A DNA stretch of 64,000 nucleotides from Usnea hakonensis (lineage: Eukaryota > Ascomycota > Lecanoromycetes > Lecanorales > Parmeliaceae): NCBI GenBank assembly GCA_013423325.1, contig BLJB01000139.1:103467-167466 (forward strand). Reading direction: 5' to 3'. A model generated the notes under the pieces. That model was not told the DNA's origin, made no database searches, and saw only the letters and a list, made by a program, of their open reading frames with translations. This document shows positions 55,191 through 64,000 of this stretch, piece by piece. Position 1 is the first letter of the stretch. Every line of letters begins with the position of its first letter. The position numbers and the translations under genes were made by a program.

Positions 55191-56410
55191 ATGATTTCCA
55201 CATCGTCGGGCCAGGAAATGCAGTACCACCCGGTTCATTTCGCGCTCCTTGTCGGGTTCTCGGGCGTCGCAACCACGACTGTGTTACTCCGGTTATGGGC
55301 ACGGAAGGTGCTGAAGCAAACATTCAAGCTGCATGATTACTTGATCATGCTTGGTCTGGTGAGCATCATTCAGAGCATCGTAGACTGGCCTCCTTTACTA
55401 AAGATGGATGATTTATAGATCTTCGCACTTGCCGAGACTGGCTTCAATGTTTATAGTGACTCTTCCCACCCAATGCAATACATCTCCAAGATGAGCACAT
55501 GGACTGACAATTATCAGGTTGCTGTTTCCCAGTCCAGCGTAGGATAGGCACCATTTCCGAGAGACTTGGCCTGCAGGTAAAGCCATTGTTCTTCAAGATG
55601 AGCAATTTTGACAGGCGTACAACAGATCCTGTTTTTGTCCCCAGTTCTCTGGGCGACAGCCGTGACGATTATTCGTGCGGCGATAATCTTCCTCTATGTA
55701 CAGATCTTCCCTATACGAACGTTCAACATCGCTTGTTATATAACGCTAGGAGTAAATGTAGCTTTCGGTATGAGTGCAGTCATTGCGGACTGTCTCATCT
55801 GTCGGCCAATCACATACAGATGGGCACCATCTATGATCAACGGCTCTTGTGGAGACCAGAAATCGCTCGATATGTTTGTCGCTGTTATGAATCTACTACT
55901 GGACGTGGAGATTGTGATCTTGCCCATGCCGATTGTGTGGGGATTGAAAATGGCTAGATGTAAGAAGATGGCGCTGAGTGGCATTTTCGGGATAGGTGTC
56001 ATGTATGGCTCTCAATCGACTTCCTGGTGCTTCCAAGCAAGCAGTACTGACGCCTGTTCTGCTGTAGTATCTGCGCCATCACCGTTTACCGCGTCAAGGT
56101 GACCTCTACAATTGGCGACCCAACAGACTTACATGCGCAAGATACATACTGTCATATCGCGCTGTTGAGCTCTCTGGAAGCGCTGCTCGGAGTGATAAGC
56201 GCATGCTTGCCGCTGCTTAAACCCTTGTTTTGTAAAGTTCGAGAATCACTGCCCGAGCGTGGAGTCAAGACCGCTGAATCGGGCACGGTACCGATCTTTA
56301 TGCGCAAAGGTCAAATGGAAATTTCATCGTCCCGGAATCCTTCTTCTAAGGATTGCACATCGACGACGGATTTCATTTCGTTTGAGAGGGAGGTTAAAGG
56401 GGGAGTGTGA
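55191..56410 (+). CDS. Fungal rhodopsin-domain (PTH11-like) membrane protein
   Basis: Four exons: 55191-55358, 55419-55517, 55626-56002 and 56068-56410 (introns 60, 108 and 65 bp), giving 328 residues. Membrane segments: HFALLVGFSGVATTTVLLRL, LHDYLIMLGLIFALAETGF (after junction 1), ILFLSPVLWATAVTIIRAAI, FNIACYITLGVNVAFGMSAV, LLLDVEIVILPMPIVWGLKM and, after the last junction, HIALLSSLEALLGVISACLP. The order and the conserved D-Y-L-I, LPMPIVWGLKM and ISACLP blocks fit the fungal rhodopsin family. There is no CFEM domain. A Ser/Arg-rich cytosolic tail ends the protein. The middle intron (55518-55625) was chosen because it keeps frame; nearer acceptors do not. Ends 175 bp from the convergent relative downstream. 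Confidence 0.75.
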
Positions 56411-56584
56411 AATCTTAGACTTGTCGAGACCAATATCAGCTCGCGTGCTTGAGTCTGGGACGGCGGAAAAGCCACAGTCCAGTATGGAGACACTGCTAGT
56501 CTGATTAGTGTCTTTTCCCCGCGTTCATCATGTGGCACTAGAGCGAGTCTGTCTCTCATGCTCAGGCTGTAATAGTAACGACGC

Positions 56585-58319
56585 TCATATCCACGTCTGT
56601 TGCTCCCCGCTCATAGGCCACCCAGCCACCGCCATTTTTCTTCTCATGCGGCGGGATCGCTCCTCTCTTGCGACATCCTCAATACCATCAAAGGCATTGA
56701 ATCTAGATACTCCGGCCACTTTGTTCTTTTTCTGCTTTTCCGATTCCGTGCGCTCGACATTTCTGTAATTGCTGTATTCGTCTTCATTTTGTATTTCGTG
56801 ACTGATAGGCAAGTGCTCCTGAATGGCGCCGGGAGGTATGGGTTGATTTATACCGGAAAGGACTATTTTGGTCCGATAGGCTTTTTCCACAAGTTCCCGA
56901 ATATTTTCAGGTTGTGGTGGCAGAGGCTCGTCTAGAAAGTCCGGAGGTAACGGTTGATTGAAACCCCAAGAACTCGAAGCGGTATGTCTTCCTCTGCGTA
57001 TGATCTTGCGGATGGGTCTCAGTCCACCGCTCTCTGGAGCTGGCGGAGCAGCATTGTGACGAGGCCATTGTTTCAACATCCTTTTATTCCACATAGGCGT
57101 GATCGCTGGCTCCGGGCTAGCGGATTCGGGGCTGGGATGAGCCATGCGGTCGTTTATGTGATGCGTGCTGCGTTCGGTGTCAAGGATACCAAAGGCTGCG
57201 AAATCGATAAGAGGCCGCATGGTGGCTAAACAGGCGCAGACAATCCCGGTGTTGGTTTCGACAGCTGTCCAGACGCCGAAGTCAATGAAGTTGTCTGTGG
57301 AAAGATGTCAGCTGGAATGCGTGAAGAGATTTGGGTTCGCGCACACGTGAATTCGGCAGAGTTTCGATAGACGGCAATCGTATGTAAGCGGAGAATAGCT
57401 GTGATTATTACGCTGGAAAATATTCGTCAGTGATTGGAACCTTCAAGCGGATCCTCGTTACCTACAATCCGCCGAGAGCGAAAAGAAACAAAAGCCCAGC
57501 CTTATGTGATGATAAGGTGATGTGTGATCTCCACAAAAAGGGTAGCGGTAGGATTATTATTACAGCATCTAGAATGATATTGGGAATTAGTGTGCCTAGG
57601 AAGTAACGAAAAGCATCGACGCAGGCTTTTGCCGTAATGTGGGTGTCCCAATAAGCCTTGACGGGATTGCAACTGCAGACTGTGACCGCTAGCTGTCGTA
57701 ACATCAATCAATTTGTTGTCGCGTCTTGACTGTGTTTATAGACCAACTTACAGTGATTATTCCCCAAAATAGAGATGCGACGCCAATGATCGATGCACAT
57801 ATCTTGACTTGCGGATCACGGAGGACACGATAGAGGAAGCATAGTATGGAGCATTTGATCAGAACCGCCGATATTGGGTGTATGATATTGCAAGCGTAGA
57901 AGTAGATCCAGAAGTGCCTGACATCAGAGGCTGTTGCCCATTGCAGATGTTTTCCGAAATTGAAATGCTGTACACCTGAGAGGCACGAAAATTAGCTTCC
58001 CAGGCCGCGCACGCTCAGACGTAGGCCGTGTAATACTTACAGTATATCATCAAGATATCGGGGACCCATGCCAACGGCTTTTGATGAATATGAGCCATAA
58101 GGATCAAGGGGAAATCGTACGAGGGTCATTCACCAAGGCGATCAATATCAACCAGTCATCCCACATGGAGCGCTCCCTGGACAGTCTCCTAGCCAGGAAT
58201 CGAAGAGCTACCGCTGTGGCGGAGAGAGCAATCATAGCGGAACATACTTGAACGAGATGAGGACCTTTGTCTGCATATATATCGAAGTCTGGAGATCTTG
58301 AAAGCCTGAGAAAAGACAT
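56585..58319 (-). CDS. Fungal rhodopsin-domain membrane protein with Pro-rich tail
   Basis: Six exons: 58319-58134, 58077-58041, 57975-57752, 57692-57466, 57412-57345 and 57294-56585 (introns 52-66 bp), giving 483 residues. Exon joins build the usual order: LVQVCSAMIALSATAVALRF, ARRLSRERSMWDDWLILI, PLAWVPDILMIYC, VQHFNFGKHLQW, CNPVKAYWD, IIILPLPFLWRSHITLSSHK, LFALGGF-V, EFTYNFIDFGVWTAVETN, CACLATMRPLI. The D-W-L-I, C-x-P-V-x-x-Y-W and W-T-x-V-E-x-N-x-G-I-x-C-A-C-L blocks are diagnostic. Unlike its neighbour it has a 200-residue polar tail with two related motifs (FNQPLPPDFLDEPLPPQPE and INQPIPPGAIQEHLPISHE). The junction of exon 5 to 6 works only with the donor two bases after the obvious GT, which also restores the conserved TYN-x-x-D. 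Function unknown. Confidence 0.8.
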
Positions 58320-59749
58320 CAATGACGGTGACCGGCGACATAGACATTGATAAAAATGGGAAGTTAAGGTATACATAGCAAATCTCGCTCACATATATTT
58401 CCCCAGACTAGTATAACGCTAAATCGCGACTCATGGTCCAAGGACCCTAGCTGGAGCACAGTCCTAATGTACAGACTAGCGCGGGCTTATGAAGGCAAAT
58501 AGAGTATAGTATCAGTACTATTACCGACATAGCAGCAGAACCACGAGTCAGTAGTGAATTTGGAATTGCTTAGGAATGTCGAGGCACAGCAAAGCGACTA
58601 AGCGAGAAGTTCAAATTACAAGTTTCAAAGCATGTTAGAAACATCTCTGGCGAAGGAAGGTGCCCTAAACCGGAAAGAGCAAGTAAAAGATGCTTAGAGA
58701 GGCACTCACGAAGCTAAGTATTTTACTTCAAGCTACCAATCCCTGACCAAATGCCACGAGGCACGGTTAGGACCGAGCTGAGCCTCCAAATGAACATCCA
58801 TAACGTCATTAATATATCTCTGACCGGCAAGGTTACTTCGCGTTGTAAGGTGCTGAAGGCATGTTAGCAATCCAATTCCAAATTGATTCAAGATGTGCAC
58901 ATGTTGTCCTTGGGCAAGGATAGGTCTAGGAGTCAAGAAGATTTATGAAGCAAGAGATCTTAAAATTAAGCACTGTGGCTAAAAGTCAAAGCTCTCCTCT
59001 CTAGCTCTCCCGTGCCGAAGGAGCGAGCTTGGCAGTATTGGCCGAGCTGGTGGAGATGACGATTGGCAATTGACCGAGTCCAGCTACGTAGTGGTGAAAT
59101 TTGATCAGACCTTGTCAGTCGAAGAGCTGGGATTTTTTAGAGATCGCCGTTATCCAGGCAATAAGAGCTCAGTTAGTCCCTACCTTCCGAATTAGACGCA
59201 TTATCCTAGCAAAATAATCGAATGGATGTACGGCTTGTGTGAAGTTGGTTATGGGATAGAGGATTTGGGGCGGGGAAGAAGTACTTTAGGTTTGTGAAGA
59301 ATGGGGAGGGGGAAAGCGTGGAAGAGGAGGAAGAAGAAGAAGAGAATTCCTGGGGTGGGGTTAGTTCATGATAGATGGCAGAGATGAGGGGGCGTGAGAG
59401 GCTTGGGTAGGATATTGGTGAGGGTTGGGGGGAGAGAACGCGGTGGGAGGGAAGGGACGGGTGGACTTGTGATTGCTTAGATTGAGAGAGTAGTCGAAGA
59501 TCAATATGTGGTGTTTGAATGAGCGTGGTTTTCTCTCTTGTCTTTTCTCATGTTATCTCATATATCTGGTCATGGGAATGGCTTGGCTTTGCTTTGCTTC
59601 AATTCACTTCGCTTTGTATCGATCCCCCTTCCACCTCCGCTTATCACACCCTTGCAACCGTGTGTATGTACGCATGCGTCTCAGATAAAGTGTACTGGCG
59701 CGCATTCCTCCAGCCCATATACAATCACGACTCAACCTCTTGTGTCCCG
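58320..59749. other. Intergenic
   Basis: 1.4 kb with no supported gene; AG/GAAGAAG-rich from 59260 to 59350. Small frames at 58733 and 59506-59700 carry no domain. Confidence 0.45.
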
Positions 59750-60090
59750 TCAAGTAAATTTTTCAACCTCGCTATTCACCTCCTTGTTGATAGCACCATC
59801 CGCCATTTTGGGCACGCCTTCCTGGCTAAGGACTTGGTCGACACCTGCAAGGCTTGCGTTAGTATGTTTAAATGGATGTGAAAGTAGATGGTGGGAGGGG
59901 AAAGATGGGAGTCAGGACGAAACGTGAGGAAGGAAAGACAGCTTAAAGTGAGGAGAGAGTGTGTGAACGGGAGAGAGAGAAAGAAGGTAGAGGACACACC
60001 CTGATCAATCTCCTTGTCCTTACCGCTGTCCTGTCCACCGGACTGGTTTCCCTCGCCGCCCCCAGAGGTGAGGTCTTTTAGCTTATCCAT
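59750..60090 (-). CDS. Small hydrophilic protein of 61 residues
   Basis: Two exons, 60090-60000 and 59844-59750, with a 155-bp intron (GTGTGT...GCAG), in frame. Protein: MDKLKDLTSGGGEGNQSGGQ, then a second half rich in D, E, K and V (GVDQVLSQEGVPKMADGAIN). No membrane segment, no cysteine. It resembles the short Gly/Gln-rich fungal stress-type proteins with an MDKLK start and a short amphipathic C-terminal helix, but I do not know a function. The splice joins ...KDKEIDQ to GVDQV, keeping a continuous helix-like stretch. It lies next to the AT-rich island. Confidence 0.55.
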
Positions 60091-60389
60091 TTTTTTGTGG
60101 TGGTGGTGGTGGTGAGATTAGAGGGCTGTTGGTTGGTGTGGGATGCAGCGTGGAGGTAGGTATTTGTGAGAGGATATTTGTGGATTGGATGATGTAGGAG
60201 TATATTTTAAGTGGTGTAAGAGAGAAAGAGAAGGAGAGTGAATCAAGGAAAGAGGGATGACGATTTGGAGGGGAGAGGGGAGGCGGGGTAGAGAGGGCTT
60301 GTCCTTAAAGGGTTTAGCGTGCATCTGGGCTCATACAGGCTGCCGTAGTTCAATGCCGCTGTAAGCCACCCAGGAAATGAGCAAGATAA
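60091..60389. other. Short flank of the AT-rich island
   Basis: Promoter side of the small protein gene. A TGG trinucleotide run at 60097-60113. Confidence 0.4.
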
Positions 60390-63300
60390 TTCCAGCAATT
60401 CGGAAACACACTAGAAGAAGTATTTAGAAGAAGTATTTAGAACCGTATTATTAATTCTATTATATTATATTACTACTATATAGAATTAGATAGAAGTCTA
60501 CTATATAATTATCTTAATAGAAGTTAAAAGTTTAGAAGGAACTTCCTTCGAATATAAATATAAAAAGAACTTCTATATATAGATATAGTTATTCTAGGCC
60601 TATACTATTCCCCTATATCTCTTTTTTCCCGAATAAAGTACTTTTAAAGGATTCTTATAATTAGCGATACTAATATAATAAAATCCTATTATATCCTCTA
60701 TTTCGTAGTATTTTATATTATATTATTTTCTTTATATCTCGGCTCCCTTCTACTCTTAGATCTATTTTTAGAAATTAGTTTCTAAATTATAATTAAATAT
60801 TAAATTAGATAGCTCGGGATATATATTTCTAATAGCTATAATCTAAATATTTATTAAAATAAATAATTCCTTTAGTTAAGTAATATTAATATAATAATAT
60901 CCTAGTATAGTTTTTTTATTATTTTTTAATATAGTTTTACTCTATTTCTTAAATAGAATTAATATATTTAAGACTTAATTTAGTAGGAGTTATATAGTAT
61001 TATAAATTTAGCGAGAAGTCTCTATTAATATAATAAATTATATATAGGCCTCGCGATATTTAGTTTTTTACTATTTAATTTTTTTTTTTAATTTCTTATT
61101 CTATAATTCTTTATAGTTATCTCTATTATCTAAATTAAGAAGCTTTAATAGAAGTTTATAAATTATAGCCTTTTATCGTTTTACGTCTATCTATTTATCT
61201 ACTTCTAATTTGCGTTTCTTTTCTACGAAACTAGATTATAAAGATAGTAAATTTATAGAAATTATAATAGTATAATCTTTCCTTACTTTTATTATATCTA
61301 TATATTCTTCTTCTTCCGATTTACGTTTCTTTTCTACGGAACCGGACTACGGAGATAGTAGGTTTATAGAAATCGTAATAGTATAATCTTTCCTTACTTT
61401 TATCGTATCTATATACTCTTCTTCTTCCGATTTACGTTTCTTTTCTATGGAACTAGACTTTATAGTTAGTAGATTTATAGGAATTATAGTAGTACGATTC
61501 TTCCTTACTTTTATTATACTTCTTATCTTATACTTTCTTCTTTTAGTTATAGACTTTATAACTATAATACTATCTACTAATATAGTAGCTACTTCGTCGT
61601 TATTCGTATTATCCGGTTTAGAATATAAAGTATTATTAGTAGTTTTATTTTAAATTATAGATAGGACTTTTTTTATACTTTAAAGGCCTTAATTTTCCCC
61701 CTCTTTTCTATATATCTAGAAATAATTAAAGATAATATTATAAATCTATCTATCTTTATTTCTATATTTAGCTAATCTCCCCTTATTAATATATTTACTA
61801 AATAAATATTTTTAAATAAATATAATAGACTGCTTTAAATTTCGGTCTTTAGTTTTAAGGTTAGATTAAATAACCTTAATAATCTAGAAGTTACTTAAAT
61901 TAAGATTATTAGATAGAAATTTTATATCAACTTTCTCTTTATTATAATAGTATTCTAATATAGTAGAAAGGCCGACTACCTATTTTTATAATATAGATCT
62001 TAATACTAATAAAGTAGGCTCCGATATTAATATTATAATAGATTACTTAGGCTTAGGCGCTACTATTAATAGTTCGAATATTTTAATTACTATAAAAGAA
62101 ATAATATTTAAATAGTTTATCTATCTATATATAATAATAGAGGTAGTAATATAATAATAATAATATTTAGGTAGTAATACTAAGTAAGGTTTAATACTAT
62201 TATATACTTTTTTACTAGTTTATTTACTTCGAATTTTCGCTTTAAACTAACTACTTCGTTAGACCTACTTATTTTCTTTTATAAGTCCGGATTTTATATT
62301 CTATAGAACGGTAGTTTAATATTATTATTATATATAGACGGTATCCTTCTTCTATTTAATCTACTACGTTAAGTTAATAGCTTTCTTTTCCTAGAAATCT
62401 ATTAATTTATTATTCTATTAATTTAATATTTCTAGCTAGATTTAGAAGTATTTTAGATCTCTTATATTATTATCGGGAATTATACTTTTATTTCTATATT
62501 ATAACTTTAGCTTTATATCTTTTTTAACCTTTTTATCGACTTTTTTATTAATTTTTATAATTAATTTCTAATATAATTTAGGGTATCTAATTTCCGAACT
62601 TTAAAGAAATATTTTTAATAAATTAATATAGAACTTCCCTTTTACTTTTCCGCTATATAGATCTTCGATCTATATTAATTATCTATAAGATACTATTCTC
62701 TTAACCCGATAAGGTCCTTCCTACTATAGCTCTAATTTATAGAATTTCTAATTATCTTATACTAGTTTTCTAAGCCTTACTAGATATCCTTCCGATATTT
62801 TCTTCTTAGAATAAATATCTTTTATAGTAGCCTAGATTATCTTCTCTCCTAATTAATACCTCTTTTCTAATAATCGATCTTAAATTTTATCTAATATTAT
62901 TAATCTTATAATATAGTTAGCTTTCTCTAGAACTATTCTTTTAGATATAAAGCTATTAATTTAGTTATTTACTATTTAGGATTAGAGGATATCCTTAAAC
63001 TTATCTACTCCCTTAGTAAATTTAGGATTAAATTCTAATAATAATTTTATAGAAGTAAATTCGAACGTTTTAATATATCTCGTATTTATAGCTCGGATTA
63101 CTATTTATAATAGAATATTCTATTCGAATATTAATACTAGATAATATTATAGAATTACTCTAAAGATATTTAAGATAACTTATATATATCTTTCTATAAG
63201 GCCGATAGATTATAGATATATTACTAGTATAAAGAATTAAGATATTTTCTTTATAAAAAGATAACTCGAGAAATTTCGTTTAAAATATTATTCGTTATTA

Positions 63301-63890
63301 TTATAAATAGCTCTAGGATATCTAATTTTCTCGACTACCTTTATTTCTAGGATTTCTACTAAATTAGCTAAAATCGTATTTACTACTATATTAGCGAATA
63401 TAAATCTAATAAAGTAGTCTATATATAATCTAATAAATCTAGCCCCTAATTTTACTATCGAATTAAATAGTCCGATATAATTAATTACTAGAATATCTTC
63501 TACTTATAGTTCTATAATAGGTATTAATTTCTTAGTAGGCCTAAGTAGTTTAAGTATCTAGTATATTAGATATAATTAATAGAATACTAGAATATCCTTA
63601 TTTCTTATCGGCTAGTAGAATTTTCTAATATATCCTCGTATAGTAATTTAATCTAAAAAGTAATTATATAAATTATATAGTAATAATATAATATTATATA
63701 TCTATTTTTAGTAGATATATCTTAATAGTTTTTTAGATCTTTCTCTATATGCTAATTAGTATAGATAATTCTTCTAATTAATTAGGATAAACTTCTCTAC
63801 TTATTTAATAGTTATCTTCCTAATAGCTTCTAATAAGATATTTTTAATATTAAGATTTTTAATAATTTTATATTTAATTATAGGTCTATT
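60390..63890 (-). mobile_element. AT-rich, RIP-like Ty3/Gypsy-type retrotransposon relic
   Basis: 3.5 kb of extremely A/T- and TpA-rich DNA with sharp edges. The minus strand, read through its many stops, still shows an integrase: around 63560-63130 there are segments like VINYIGLF, GARFIRLYIDYFIRF (first catalytic Asp), a NNNE where a TDNG-type site is expected, and SIGLIERYI (third acidic residue); around 62820-62600 the C-terminal tail has EGPYRVKRIVSYR and IEDLYSGKVKGKF, as in Gypsy integrases. The Asp-to-Asn replacement and Gln/Trp-to-stop changes are C-to-T/G-to-A type. The part after the integrase (60390-62600) has no recognised domain apart from a 111-bp tandem. No LTRs are recognisable and the 5' side ends abruptly at about 63890, so it is truncated or nested. 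Confidence 0.75.
61205..61500. repeat. 111-bp tandem repeat inside the AT-rich relic
   Basis: The block ACGTTTCTTTTCTA recurs at about 61212 (variant), 61323 and 61434, each followed by a similar ACTAGA/AC-GGACTA and ATAGTAGATTTATAG order. Period 111 bp (37 codons), about 2.5 copies. Confidence 0.75.
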
Positions 63891-64000
63891 TGAATTTTGA
63901 ATTTGAATTTATACGTCGTATCTACCTAAACTTCGAAAGGTAATTACGGGATCCTTTGACTCTTATCAACTCGTAGCAAGAAAACCATTTGATACTATCG
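63891..64000. other. Non-AT-rich DNA at the window end
   Basis: Composition returns to normal with TTTGAATTTTGAATTTGAAT at the edge. Too short to interpret. Confidence 0.4.

Noticed and set aside
61447..61653. Hydrophobic 68-residue plus ORF in the AT-rich island
   Set aside because: Composition artefact of T-rich mutated DNA; the element reads on the minus strand.
1..64000. CRISPR array, rRNA or bacterial-type operons
   Set aside because: No spaced identical repeats, no rRNA-like sequence; genes are intron-containing and eukaryotic.

Overview
This window is nuclear DNA of a filamentous ascomycete (Pezizomycotina). The evidence is compact genes with short GT-AG introns, mostly 45-140 bp. 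Typical families are present: fungal rhodopsin/PTH11-like membrane proteins, 2EXR/DUF7730 proteins, a HOOK adaptor, a small secreted cysteine-rich protein, and DUF3435-like debris. There is also a very AT-rich, TpA-rich island carrying a mutated retrotransposon, which looks like repeat-induced point mutation (RIP). I cannot name the genus. I rebuilt exon structures by hand from reading frames, splice motifs and family conservation; nothing was run against a database.

Left part (1-20 kb): an F-box-like/LRR-like protein; a protein with an E2-type ubiquitin-conjugating fold followed by an F-box; a 2EXR/DUF7730 gene beside an oppositely oriented decayed relative; a 14-helix MFS drug-type transporter; a THEM6-like hot-dog thioesterase homologue; an ELO fatty-acid elongase; a single-exon cytochrome P450; and a small secreted expansin/barwin-like protein. 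These do not form an obvious biosynthetic cluster.

Middle (20-40 kb): low-complexity DNA is followed by housekeeping genes. They are a HOOK-type dynein/early-endosome adaptor, an I9-type protease inhibitor, the mRNA 3'-end factor PCF11, a GFO/IDH/MocA dehydrogenase, and the proteasome lid subunit RPN8. After them come a three-repeat MYB protein and an eight-cysteine small secreted protein.

Right part (40-64 kb): two diverged copies of a 1.2-kb repeat (40.4 and 49.4 kb) flank about 8 kb. That interval mixes relics (chromodomain, AIM9-type kinase, a DUF3435-like fragment), a rhodopsin-family gene with an in-frame stop, and two apparently intact genes. The intact pair are a fusion of an HD-type nucleotidase with an adenylate-kinase-like domain and an RBR ubiquitin ligase, which may begin only about 27 bp downstream of the fusion's stop codon. 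Beyond the second repeat are another 2EXR-like gene, a small F-box protein, two convergent rhodopsin-family genes and a 61-residue protein. The last 3.5 kb is an AT-rich Ty3/Gypsy-type relic. Four two-N assembly joins sit inside homopolymers.
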